Assembly: GCA_024681795.1 (NCBI GenBank)
Contig: JAILAD010000036.1
Coordinates: 24,899 to 88,898, forward strand
From: Lachnospiraceae bacterium
GTDB lineage: Bacteria > Bacillota > Clostridia > Lachnospirales > Lachnospiraceae
Direction: 5' to 3'
DNA length: 64,000 nucleotides
The position numbers and the translations under genes are program-made. Of the stretch, positions 55,232-64,000 are shown piece by piece (within the stretch, counting starts at the first letter, position 1; every line of letters starts with the position of its first letter). The notes beneath the pieces are model-generated. The model saw only the letters and a list, made by a program, of their open reading frames with translations. It did no database searches and was not told where the DNA came from.

Positions 55232-56470
55232 ATGTATTCATTTGATGAGATTAAAAAGGTTGATCCCGAAGTTGCGCAGGCGATTTTGGATGAGCAAGCA
55301 CGTCAGAATTCCCACATCGAGCTGATTGCTTCGGAAAACTGGGTAAGCAAGGCCGTTATGGCAGCTATGGGAAGCGTGCTTACGAATAAATATGCAGAAG
55401 GATATCCGGGAAAGAGATACTACGGCGGATGCGGTTGTGTTGACGTTGTAGAGGATCTTGCAAGGGAAAGAGCAAAGAAACTTTTCGGCTGTGACTATGT
55501 AAACGTACAGCCCCATTCCGGTGCACAGGCCAATATGGCGGTGCAGTTTGCGGTTTTGAATCCCGGAGATACCATTATGGGCATGAACCTCGACCACGGC
55601 GGACATTTAACCCACGGTTCACCTGCAAATATGTCCGGCAAGTATTTTAAGGTAGTACCTTACGGCGTAAACGATGACGGTTTCCTTGATTACGATAAAA
55701 TGGAAGAACTTGCGTTGGAATGCAAGCCCAAAATGATTATCGCAGGTGCAAGTGCGTATGCAAGAACCATTGATTTTAAGCGTATTCGTGAAATCTGCGA
55801 CAAAGTGGATGCGGTAATGATGGTTGACATTGCACATATCGCTGGACTTGTGGCAGCAGGACTTCATCCGTCACCCTTCCCGTATGCGGACGTTGTAACC
55901 ACAACCACCCATAAGACCTTAAGAGGACCCAGAGGCGGTATGATTATGGCAAACCAGGCAGCGGCTGACAAGTATAATTTCAATAAGGCCGTATTCCCCG
56001 GAATCCAGGGCGGTCCGCTTATGCATGTAATCGCCGCAAAGGCAGTCTGCTTTGAAGAAGCATTGAGTGATGATTTCAAAGTTTATCAGCAGAATATCGT
56101 AAACAACGCACAGGCGCTCTGCAAAGGCCTCCTTTCCAGAGACATCGACATCGTATCCGGCGGTACCGACAATCACCTGATGCTTGTGGATTTGAAGAAA
56201 TACAATCTGACCGGAAAACAGGTTGAGAAGTGGCTTGATGAAGCACATATCACCTGCAACAAGAATACGATTCCGAACGATCCCCAGTCTCCGTTTGTAA
56301 CAAGCGGAATCCGTCTCGGTACGCCGGCAGTTACCAGCCGCGGAATGAATACCGAAGACATGGATCAGATTGCGGAAGCAATAGCGGCAGTCATCAAGGG
56401 CGGTGAGGAGAAGATTCCTTACGCAAGGGAAATCGTACAGAAGTTAACGGACAAGTATCCTTTAGACTAA
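55232..56470 (+). CDS. glyA: Serine hydroxymethyltransferase
   Basis: '[39 protein letters not shown]', '[16 protein letters not shown]'. Confidence 0.97.
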   Translation: MYSFDEIKKVDPEVAQAILDEQARQNSHIELIASENWVSKAVMAAMGSVLTNKYAEGYPGKRYYGGCGCVDVVEDLARERAKKLFGCDYVNVQPHSGAQANMAVQFAVLNPGDTIMGMNLDHGGHLTHGSPANMSGKYFKVVPYGVNDDGFLDYDKMEELALECKPKMIIAGASAYARTIDFKRIREICDKVDAVMMVDIAHIAGLVAAGLHPSPFPYADVVTTTTHKTLRGPRGGMIMANQAAADKYNFNKAVFPGIQGGPLMHVIAAKAVCFEEALSDDFKVYQQNIVNNAQALCKGLLSRDIDIVSGGTDNHLMLVDLKKYNLTGKQVEKWLDEAHITCNKNTIPNDPQSPFVTSGIRLGTPAVTSRGMNTEDMDQIAEAIAAVIKGGEEKIPYAREIVQKLTDKYPLD

Positions 56471-56483
56471 AGTAAAGGTAATC

Positions 56484-57539
56484 ATGATGAAGAATAAAAC
56501 GGCCCTGAAAGTAATTACCGCCGTATTGGCAACGCTGCTTTTAATGGTGAGCGTTGCCTGTTCTTTTCAAAAAAAGATTGTTCTGACCACGGGGTTTGAA
56601 GAAGGCGAGCTTTTTAAAATAGACAAAGCCACCTGTACCACGGGCGAGTACATGGTTTATCTGGTCAACATGCAGAACATGTATGAGAATGCATACGGTT
56701 CCGAAATCTGGGAGATGACCACCTCCGACGGAGAGCCACTTGAGGACGGTTTGAAGGAAACGGTGCTGTCCCGTATTTCCAGAGTCAAGGTCATGAATCT
56801 TCTTGCCGAAAAAAAGAAAGTCGAACTTTCAAAGGATGACGAAAAACTTGCGAAAGCAGCCGCAAAGCAGTATTACGGCGGACTGTCCCAGGCAGAGAAA
56901 GACCTTTTTAACCTGAGCGAGAAAGATTTCGAAAACATGTACCGGGAATATGCGATTGCAAACCGTGTATACGGATTTCTTGTAAAGGACATCAACCCCG
57001 AAATCAGTGATGATGAAGCAAGAACAATTACCGTGTCTCATATTTTAATCAAAAAATATTACATTGATTCCTCGGGAAACCGTGTGGAATATGATGAACA
57101 CGAGAAGGCGGATGCAAGAGCAAAAGCAGAAGAAGTAATGAATAAAATCTATGACGGAAAGAAATTCGATGAACTTTCCGTTGAATATAACGAGGACGAA
57201 AGAAGCAGTTTTCTGTTCCGCAGGGGCGAAACGGATCCGGCATATGAGGAAGCGGCTTTCGGACTTGCAACCGATGAAATATCGGGAGTGGTTGAGACAC
57301 CGGACGGATTCTATATTATCCGGTGTGACAATATGTTTGACCGGGACGAAACGGACCAGAACAAGCTTACGATTCTGAATCAGAAGAGAAATGAAGCGTT
57401 TGAGAAGGAATACAACGAGTTTCTGGGGGAACGGACCGGGAACTTAAACGAAGAAGCATGGAACTCAATTCATCCGGTAAAGGACGATGCGATTCATACG
57501 GCGGAGTTTTTCTCCATTTACGGATCGATGTTCCAGTAA
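56484..57539 (+). CDS. PrsA/SurA-like foldase lipoprotein (parvulin peptidylprolyl isomerase)
   Basis: Signal 'LLMVSVACSFQ'; 'ISDDEARTITVSHILIKKYY...RAKAEEVMNKIYDGKKFDELSVEYNEDE...FGLATDEISGVVETPDGFYIIRC'. Confidence 0.85.
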   Translation: MMKNKTALKVITAVLATLLLMVSVACSFQKKIVLTTGFEEGELFKIDKATCTTGEYMVYLVNMQNMYENAYGSEIWEMTTSDGEPLEDGLKETVLSRISRVKVMNLLAEKKKVELSKDDEKLAKAAAKQYYGGLSQAEKDLFNLSEKDFENMYREYAIANRVYGFLVKDINPEISDDEARTITVSHILIKKYYIDSSGNRVEYDEHEKADARAKAEEVMNKIYDGKKFDELSVEYNEDERSSFLFRRGETDPAYEEAAFGLATDEISGVVETPDGFYIIRCDNMFDRDETDQNKLTILNQKRNEAFEKEYNEFLGERTGNLNEEAWNSIHPVKDDAIHTAEFFSIYGSMFQ

Positions 57540-57578
57540 CGGAGAGTGCTTTTTATAAAAAACAAAGGAGAATTCGGC

Positions 57579-58184
57579 ATGGAAAATGAGATCACTTTTT
57601 TGGGTGCATTTGCTGAGATGTGGACCAGAATTTTTGATTATCGCGGTGTTTCCGGACGGAAGCAGTACTGGTTTCCGTTTTTGCTGCATGCGTTGATTGC
57701 GCTGATTGCGTCCATCCTTATTCTGGCATCTTTGATGGTGGAACGCGGCGGATTATTTTTCAGCCTTGGGGCGTTTGCGTTAATAGGGTATCTGGTTTTA
57801 TCGATACTTCCGTGGATTTCACTGACGGTCAGAAGACTGCGCGATTCCGGTAAAAGCGGATGGTGGACGCTTCTGGTACTGATTTTCGGAGTCGGGATGA
57901 TTGCACTTTTGATTCTGTGTACTTCGGCAAGCACGATATACAACTACAAGGTAAACGGAAGTTTTGATCCGAATCAGAATATGATAGAAGCGGTTTACGG
58001 ACCGCCCGAGATGTTTAATCCGTCAAGCAATGAACCGGAGGATGTCTACGGACCTCCGATGGATGACGGCTGGCAGGAACCGGAGGCATCGGAAATCGAA
58101 AATATCAATCCTTCCGGGACTGAAAATTTCAATCCCTCCGATAATGAGCCGTCAGTCGTTTACGGACCGCCCGAGATGTTCTGA
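57579..58184 (+). CDS. DUF805 membrane protein with C-terminal YGPPEMF motifs
   Basis: 'WTRIFDYRGVSGRKQYWFPFLLHALIA', 'SLTVRRLRDSGKSGWW' (DUF805); tail with VYGPPEMF repeats. Confidence 0.85.
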   Translation: MENEITFLGAFAEMWTRIFDYRGVSGRKQYWFPFLLHALIALIASILILASLMVERGGLFFSLGAFALIGYLVLSILPWISLTVRRLRDSGKSGWWTLLVLIFGVGMIALLILCTSASTIYNYKVNGSFDPNQNMIEAVYGPPEMFNPSSNEPEDVYGPPMDDGWQEPEASEIENINPSGTENFNPSDNEPSVVYGPPEMF

Positions 58185-58267
58185 CAGAACCGAAGGCGAA
58201 ACCGGCGGCAGTGCTGACGGGAAAGCGCATGCAACTACAAGTTGCAGCCTTACAGAAGGCTAATCCC

Positions 58268-58296
58268 TTGTGAGTAAACAGGGTTTATGTTATATT
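58268..58296 (+). promoter_or_regulatory. Promoter for tig
   Basis: TTGTGA, 17-bp spacer, TATATT. Confidence 0.6.
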
Positions 58297-58331
58297 AAAG
58301 TGGTTGAACACGAAAGGAGATTTTTTTAGAA

Positions 58332-59621
58332 ATGAGCTTAAAAGTTGAGAAATTAGAAGGCGGTATGGCAAAACTTACCATCGAGGTCAGTGCGGAAGAA
58401 TTCAAAAAAGCAATTGAAACTGCTTATAACAAGAATAAGAAGAAGATTTCCCTGCCGGGCTTTCGTGCAGGAAAGGTTCCCCGTAACATGATCGAGAAGA
58501 TGTACGGTAAGGGAGTATTCTATGAAGATGCCGCAAATGAGCTGATTCCGGGCGCATATGAGAAAGCATTCAACGAGTGTGAGGAAGAAATTGTATCCAC
58601 TCCCGAAATCGATGTGGTACAGGCTGAAGAAGGAAAGCCATTCATCTTTACCGCAGAGGTTGCATTAAAGCCGGAAGTTACACTCGGTAAATATAAGGAT
58701 GTCGAAATCGATAAGATTGAAGTGGAAGTATCTGAAGAAGAGATTAATGCGGAAATCGAAAAAGAGCGTAAGAATTCCGCACGTACCATTACCGTGGAAG
58801 ACAGACCGGTTCAGGATGCAGATATTGTAACCATCGATTTTGAAGGTTTTGTGGATGATGTTGCATTTGACGGCGGAAAGGGTGAGGATTTCGATCTGAC
58901 CATCGGTTCCCATTCCTTCATCGATACTTTTGAAGAGCAGTTAATCGGCAAGAACATCGGTGATGACGTGGAAGTTAATGTTACCTTCCCCGAGAATTAT
59001 CACGCAGAGGATTTAAAAGGAAAGCCGGCACTCTTTAAGGTAAAAATCAAAGGAATCAAGGAAAACGAGCTTCCCGAACTGGATGATGATTTTGCTTCCG
59101 AAGTAAGTGAGTATGATACCTTTGAAGAATATAAGAAGAGCGTGGAAGATCACTTAAGAGAGAAGAAGACCGGTGAGGCAAAGACCAAGAAGGAAGATGC
59201 CGTAATTGCAGCGATTATCGAAGATGCAAAGATGGATATTCCGGAAGCAATGTTAAAGACCGAGCAAAGAACCATCGTTAATGATTTTTCGCAGAGACTT
59301 CAGATGCAGGGCATGAACATCGAACAGTATTATATGTACACCGGCACCAATGAAGAGAAAATGATGGAAGACGTGAAAGCGCAGGCTGAACGCAGAATCA
59401 AGACCAGACTTGTATGCGAAGCTATTGTGGATGCAGAGAAGATTGAGGTTTCCGAGGAAGAACTGGATGCTGAAATTAAGAAGCTTGCAGACCAGTACGG
59501 ACTTGAATTCGACAAGGTTAAGAATGATTTCTTAGACGAGGAAAGAATCAAAGAATTCAAGAAGGACATTGCCATTCAGAAGGCAATTACATTTGTAAGC
59601 GAGAACGCAAAAGAGAAATAA
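58332..59621 (+). CDS. tig: Trigger factor
   Basis: 'SLPGFRAGKVPRNMIEKMYGKGVFYEDAANEL', PPIase region 'DADIVTIDFEGFVDDVAFDGGKGEDFDLTIGSHSFIDTFEEQLIG'. Confidence 0.97.
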   Translation: MSLKVEKLEGGMAKLTIEVSAEEFKKAIETAYNKNKKKISLPGFRAGKVPRNMIEKMYGKGVFYEDAANELIPGAYEKAFNECEEEIVSTPEIDVVQAEEGKPFIFTAEVALKPEVTLGKYKDVEIDKIEVEVSEEEINAEIEKERKNSARTITVEDRPVQDADIVTIDFEGFVDDVAFDGGKGEDFDLTIGSHSFIDTFEEQLIGKNIGDDVEVNVTFPENYHAEDLKGKPALFKVKIKGIKENELPELDDDFASEVSEYDTFEEYKKSVEDHLREKKTGEAKTKKEDAVIAAIIEDAKMDIPEAMLKTEQRTIVNDFSQRLQMQGMNIEQYYMYTGTNEEKMMEDVKAQAERRIKTRLVCEAIVDAEKIEVSEEELDAEIKKLADQYGLEFDKVKNDFLDEERIKEFKKDIAIQKAITFVSENAKEK

Positions 59622-59662
59622 GAGCGAATCGCTGAGAAAATAATTATGAAGGGGGAAGTAAA

Positions 59663-60253
59663 ATGAGTTTAATTCCTTATGTCATTGAGCAGACCAGTCA
59701 CGGAGAGAGATCTTATGATATTTACTCCAGACTTTTAAAGGACCGTATTATATTCCTGGGAGAAGAGGTAACGGATTTGTCCGCAAGCGTTATTGTGGCA
59801 CAGCTTCTGTTCCTGGAAGCGGAAGATCCCGAGAAGGATATCCAGCTTTACATCAATTCGCCCGGCGGTTCCGTTTCCGCGGGAATGGCAATTTATGATA
59901 CCATGCAGTATATCAAGTGTGATGTATCCACCATCTGCATCGGAATGGCCGCATCCATGGGTGCGTTTCTTCTGGCAGGCGGTACAAAGGGCAAGAGAAT
60001 GGCTCTTCCCAATGCCGAAATCATGATTCACCAGCCTTTAGGCGGAGCACAGGGACAGGCTACCGAGATTGAGATTGCCGCAAAGCATATCATTCATACC
60101 AAGGAGAAATTAAATAACATCCTTGCGGAGAAGACCGGTCAGCCCTATGAAGTCATTGCAAAAGATACCGACCGCGACAACTGGATGACCGCGGAAGAAG
60201 CAGCAAATTACGGACTGATTGACAGCGTGATTACATCCCGCCCGAAGGATTGA
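59663..60253 (+). CDS. clpP: ATP-dependent Clp protease proteolytic subunit
   Basis: '[16 protein letters not shown]', '[22 protein letters not shown]', catalytic '[14 protein letters not shown]', '[16 protein letters not shown]'. Confidence 0.98.
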   Translation: MSLIPYVIEQTSHGERSYDIYSRLLKDRIIFLGEEVTDLSASVIVAQLLFLEAEDPEKDIQLYINSPGGSVSAGMAIYDTMQYIKCDVSTICIGMAASMGAFLLAGGTKGKRMALPNAEIMIHQPLGGAQGQATEIEIAAKHIIHTKEKLNNILAEKTGQPYEVIAKDTDRDNWMTAEEAANYGLIDSVITSRPKD

Positions 60254-60275
60254 TTTTCGGGAAAAGCGTACAATA

Positions 60276-60303
60276 CCCCCGAATCGGTGCGCCGGTCCGG
60301 GGG
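60276..60303 (+). other. Strong GC-rich hairpin in the clpP-clpX intergenic spacer
   Basis: CCCCCG ... CGGGGG with internal CGG/CCG pairing; no T-run follows. Confidence 0.5.
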
Positions 60304-60329
60304 GATACTATTTGAAAGGTTTCCAAACA

Positions 60330-61610
60330 ATGGGAAAGAAAAACAACGATACTATCAGATGCTCCTTTTGCGGGCAGACACAGGATCAGGTAAATAAAAT
60401 GATTGCGGGTCCGGACGGACTGTATATCTGTGATGAATGCGTAGAGACCTGTTCCATGATTGTAAATGAAAACAAGCATTTTCACAGTCATAACGACTTT
60501 GAAGACGATGATTTTGAAAAGGACATAAACCTCTTAAAACCGGTTGAAATCAAGGAATTCCTGGATGATTACGTAATCGGTCAGGAAGATGCCAAGAAGG
60601 TACTTTCCGTAGCGGTTTATAATCACTATAAACGGATTATGGCGCCCGATGATATGGACGTGGAGCTTCAGAAGAGTAACATCATTATGGTTGGGCCTAC
60701 CGGTTCCGGTAAGACTTATCTTGCTCAGACACTGGCTAAAATCATCAACGTGCCGTTTGCCATTGCAGATGCGACCACGTTAACCGAGGCCGGCTATGTA
60801 GGAGAAGATGTTGAGAATATTCTTTTAAAACTGATCCAGGCTGCGGATTATGACGTGGAACGTGCGCAGTACGGAATCATTTATATCGATGAAATCGACA
60901 AGATTACCAAAAAGAGCGAGAATGTTTCCATTACGAGAGACGTTTCCGGCGAAGGTGTACAGCAGGCTTTACTGAAAATTATCGAAGGTACGAACGCATC
61001 CGTTCCTCCGCAGGGCGGAAGAAAGCATCCCCAGCAGGAACTGATTCCCATCGATACCACGAATATTCTCTTTATCTGTGGCGGTGCGTTTGACGGATTG
61101 GAGAAAATTATCGAGGCAAGACTGAATCAGAAATCCATCGGTTTCAATTCCGTATTGGCGAAAACCAACGACAGGGCACTCGGAGAATTGTTAAAAGAAG
61201 TAGCGCCCCAGGATTTTATCAAATTCGGTCTGATTCCGGAATTTATCGGACGTGTGCCGGTCAGTGTATCACTGGAAGGTCTGGATGTAGATGCACTGGT
61301 CCGCATCATTACGGAGCCGAAGAATGCAATGGTAAAGCAGTACAGGAAACTTTTCGAACTGGACGACGTGGATCTGGAATTCGAAGATGATGCCGTTCGC
61401 GAAATTGCCGAAGAGGCATACGAAAGAAAGACCGGAGCAAGAGGCATCCGTTCCATTATGGAGAAAGTCATGATGGATGTAATGTTCGAGATTCCGTCCG
61501 ATGACACCATTGAAAAATGCATCATTACAAAGGACTCGGTTCTCGGAAAGACGAAACCCATAGTAATACATAAAGGGGAAGCGGAGAAAAACAAAAAGAA
61601 GAGAGCATAA
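60330..61610 (+). CDS. clpX: ATP-dependent Clp protease ATP-binding subunit ClpX
   Basis: N-terminal zinc domain [27 protein letters not shown]; '[17 protein letters not shown]'; '[10 protein letters not shown]'. Likely start ATG 60330. Confidence 0.97.
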   Translation: MGKKNNDTIRCSFCGQTQDQVNKMIAGPDGLYICDECVETCSMIVNENKHFHSHNDFEDDDFEKDINLLKPVEIKEFLDDYVIGQEDAKKVLSVAVYNHYKRIMAPDDMDVELQKSNIIMVGPTGSGKTYLAQTLAKIINVPFAIADATTLTEAGYVGEDVENILLKLIQAADYDVERAQYGIIYIDEIDKITKKSENVSITRDVSGEGVQQALLKIIEGTNASVPPQGGRKHPQQELIPIDTTNILFICGGAFDGLEKIIEARLNQKSIGFNSVLAKTNDRALGELLKEVAPQDFIKFGLIPEFIGRVPVSVSLEGLDVDALVRIITEPKNAMVKQYRKLFELDDVDLEFEDDAVREIAEEAYERKTGARGIRSIMEKVMMDVMFEIPSDDTIEKCIITKDSVLGKTKPIVIHKGEAEKNKKKRA

Positions 61611-61667
61611 AGTTTTCACAAGAGGCGGAACGCATAAGAAAACAGTTTTTGATAAAAAAGGAATAAT

Positions 61668-64000
61668 ATGAGCGATTATGCAAAAATGAGAAGGCTTCCG
61701 GTAATCGCCATGCGGGGACTTGTTGTACTCCCCGACATGGTAGGCCACATTGATTTGAAAACAAAAGATGTGGAGGGAGCCTTTCGCAGTATTATGGAAA
61801 TGGATACAGAGGTTGTACTGGCGACCATGCGGGAAGGACTGGACCGGATTACCGATCTTTCTTCCGTATATCCGGTTGGCGTGATTGCAACCATCAAGCA
61901 GCGCGTATCCCTTCCGAACGGAAACGTAAGAATCCTTCTGGAAGGCAAAACACGTGTTGTTTTTCGTGATCTCCGCGTTGTATCAAACGGTTCGTATCTC
62001 GGAGATGTCGTGGAAAAGGACATTATCCGCACGGATTTTAAAGGACAGGAAGAAGAGGTCCGGATTCGCATGCTTGCGGAAATTCTCGGCGAATACGTGA
62101 TTTATCAGCCGCAGATTCCGAAGAGTCTTTTGGAGATTGCAAGAAGCACAACGGATCTTTATAGTTTTATGCTTGTTTTAATGGCAAAAATTCCTTTTCA
62201 GGCTTATACCAAACTTTCTTTTCTGATGCAGGAGAGGGAGGATCTTTTGTTTGAGTGCCTGTACCGTGAGTTTGCCAAGGAACTGGAAATCGCAAAACTT
62301 CGTCAGGGAATTACGGACAAAATCAGCAAAGAGGTAACGGAATCCGCTGCCGAGCAGCGAAAAGAATATTATCTCAAAGAACAGTTAAAAGCCATCAAAA
62401 AAGAACTCGGCGACGAGGATGAATCGGACGCCGATAAGTTCAGAGAGCGTTTAATAGAGCTGAAGGCAAGTGATGAGATTAAGGAAGATATCAGACGTGA
62501 AATCGACCGCTTTGAGAGGATGCAGCATTCCGCATCGGAAGCGGCTGTCGGATATCAGTATCTGGATACGCTTTTATCGATTCCCTGGGAAGAAAAGAGC
62601 GAAGACAATACGGATCTTGAGAATGCCAAAAACGTATTGGACGAAGACCATTACGGATTAAAAGACGTAAAAGAACGTGTGCTGGAATTTCTGGCGGTAC
62701 GTGCATTAAATACAAAGGGTGATACCCCAATTCTCTGCCTTGTGGGACCTCCCGGAACCGGAAAGACTTCCATTGCAAAGTCCGTTGCAAGGGCCATGAA
62801 TCGCAAATACGAGCGTGTCTGCCTCGGCGGTGTCAGGGATGAAGCGGAACTCCGCGGTCACAGAAGAACTTATGTCGGTGCCATGCCGGGGCGTATGGTA
62901 AAAGCCCTGTTGCATGCAAAAGTTGCGAATCCTCTGATTTTACTGGATGAAGTGGATAAGCTCGGAAGCGATTATAAGGGCGATCCGGCGGCTGCACTTC
63001 TGGAAATTCTCGACGGGGAGCAGAACGTGAATTTCATGGACCATTATGTGGACATGCCGATTGATTTATCGCCGGTCCTTTTCCTTGCGACCGCAAACGA
63101 TACCTCGACGATTCCGAGACCGCTTTTGGACCGTATGGAAATCATTGAGCTTTCTTCTTACCTGGAGACAGAAAAATTCCATATCGGAAAAGAGCATCTC
63201 TGGCCGAAACAGCTTGAAGCAAACGGCCTTAAGAAGAATCAGCTGACCATTACGGATTCTGCAATCAAAACCATTATTTCCTGTTATACGAAAGAAGCGG
63301 GAGTGCGTTCCCTGGAAAGGTGTTTCGGCAAGATTAACCGGAAAGCCGCGAAGAAGATTTTACTCGGCGAGACGAAGAAGATTTCCGTTACCGAACGGAA
63401 TCTGGAAGATTTCCTGGGAAAGAAGAAATATACCAGAGAAAAGAAGGCGGGAAAGGATAAAGTGGGAATTGCTACCGGACTTGCCTGGACACAGGTCGGC
63501 GGTGAGACGCTGGAGATTGAGGTGGACATCCTGCCCGGCAAGGGAGAGGTGGATTTTACCGGTCAGCTCGGTGACGTCATGAAGGAATCCTGCCTTGCCG
63601 CGATGAGTTATGTAAGAAGTATTGCACCTTCTTATGAAGTGGCTCCGGAGACGTTCAAAGAAAACGATGTGCATATTCATATCCCGGAGGGAGCGGTTCC
63701 GAAGGACGGACCTTCTGCCGGAATTACGATTGCAACGGCATTGCTTTCCGCCGTTACCAATATTCCCGTAAAAGGAGATCTGGCCATGACGGGAGAGATT
63801 ACCCTGCGCGGAAGAGTGCTGGAAATCGGGGGACTGAAAGAAAAACTTCTGGCCGCAAAAGGTGCCGGAATGAAGACGGTACTGATTCCGGAAGGGAATG
63901 AAAAAGACGTTGCGGAGTTCGAAAAAGAGATTACCGAAGGAATGGAGATTATTCCGGTAGAGCAGATGGAGGAAGTGCTGAAGCAGGCACTGGCGCAATA
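61668..64000 (+). CDS. lon: Lon protease; stop codon lies at or just beyond the window end
   Basis: ATG at 61668 '[24 protein letters not shown]...'; Walker A 'GPPGTGKTS'; catalytic '[15 protein letters not shown]'. Frame open to base 64000 (final bases ...caa ta). Confidence 0.96.
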   Translation, partial: MSDYAKMRRLPVIAMRGLVVLPDMVGHIDLKTKDVEGAFRSIMEMDTEVVLATMREGLDRITDLSSVYPVGVIATIKQRVSLPNGNVRILLEGKTRVVFRDLRVVSNGSYLGDVVEKDIIRTDFKGQEEEVRIRMLAEILGEYVIYQPQIPKSLLEIARSTTDLYSFMLVLMAKIPFQAYTKLSFLMQEREDLLFECLYREFAKELEIAKLRQGITDKISKEVTESAAEQRKEYYLKEQLKAIKKELGDEDESDADKFRERLIELKASDEIKEDIRREIDRFERMQHSASEAAVGYQYLDTLLSIPWEEKSEDNTDLENAKNVLDEDHYGLKDVKERVLEFLAVRALNTKGDTPILCLVGPPGTGKTSIAKSVARAMNRKYERVCLGGVRDEAELRGHRRTYVGAMPGRMVKALLHAKVANPLILLDEVDKLGSDYKGDPAAALLEILDGEQNVNFMDHYVDMPIDLSPVLFLATANDTSTIPRPLLDRMEIIELSSYLETEKFHIGKEHLWPKQLEANGLKKNQLTITDSAIKTIISCYTKEAGVRSLERCFGKINRKAAKKILLGETKKISVTERNLEDFLGKKKYTREKKAGKDKVGIATGLAWTQVGGETLEIEVDILPGKGEVDFTGQLGDVMKESCLAAMSYVRSIAPSYEVAPETFKENDVHIHIPEGAVPKDGPSAGITIATALLSAVTNIPVKGDLAMTGEITLRGRVLEIGGLKEKLLAAKGAGMKTVLIPEGNEKDVAEFEKEITEGMEIIPVEQMEEVLKQALAQ

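Overview
The window is a 64 kb chromosomal segment of a low/mid-GC Firmicute, most like Lachnospiraceae/Clostridia judging from gene content. It is densely coding. I found no rRNA, tRNA, CRISPR array, prophage or intact transposase. Main blocks: (1) the 3' end of a DUF4139 protein, a YunG-like protein and an HlyD/MacB-type ABC export system; (2) a succinate dehydrogenase/fumarate reductase trio, a two-component system whose response regulator carries a Cys/His-rich linker, and ATP-dependent PEP carboxykinase; (3) trxB, an SH3/NlpC-P60 hydrolase and hpf; (4) a minus-strand operon of three zinc-ribbon proteins including an SPFH protein, resembling B. subtilis ydjGHI but with no adjacent pspA; (5) a compact 22.0-28.7 kb cassette: small membrane proteins, DUF4910 aminopeptidase-like protein, AAC(3)-fold acyltransferase, stand-alone carrier protein, stand-alone adenylation enzyme, Asp/Glu racemase and GT2 glycosyltransferase. 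This is the best candidate for an under-described system, perhaps (D-)amino acid activation and transfer onto a surface glycan; (6) secA and a frameshift-free prfB; (7) GGDEF, DUF975, EamA and LytTR genes; (8) argG and GNAT-argJ-argB-argD with a probable ArgR operator array upstream of argG; (9) a solute-binding protein, comEA, a two-component system whose kinase ends in a long Asp/Glu tail, a GerMN lipoprotein and comEC; (10) a metallopeptidase, holA, DUF1653, mutY, glyA, a PrsA-like foldase, DUF805, then tig-clpP-clpX-lon. Intergenic palindromic repeats (GTAATGGGGTCAGGCACCATTAC and CGGGGACAGTCCCCGG types) and short-period tandem repeats just after stop codons recur across the window. All product calls come from reading the translations and motifs by eye. 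No database search was run.
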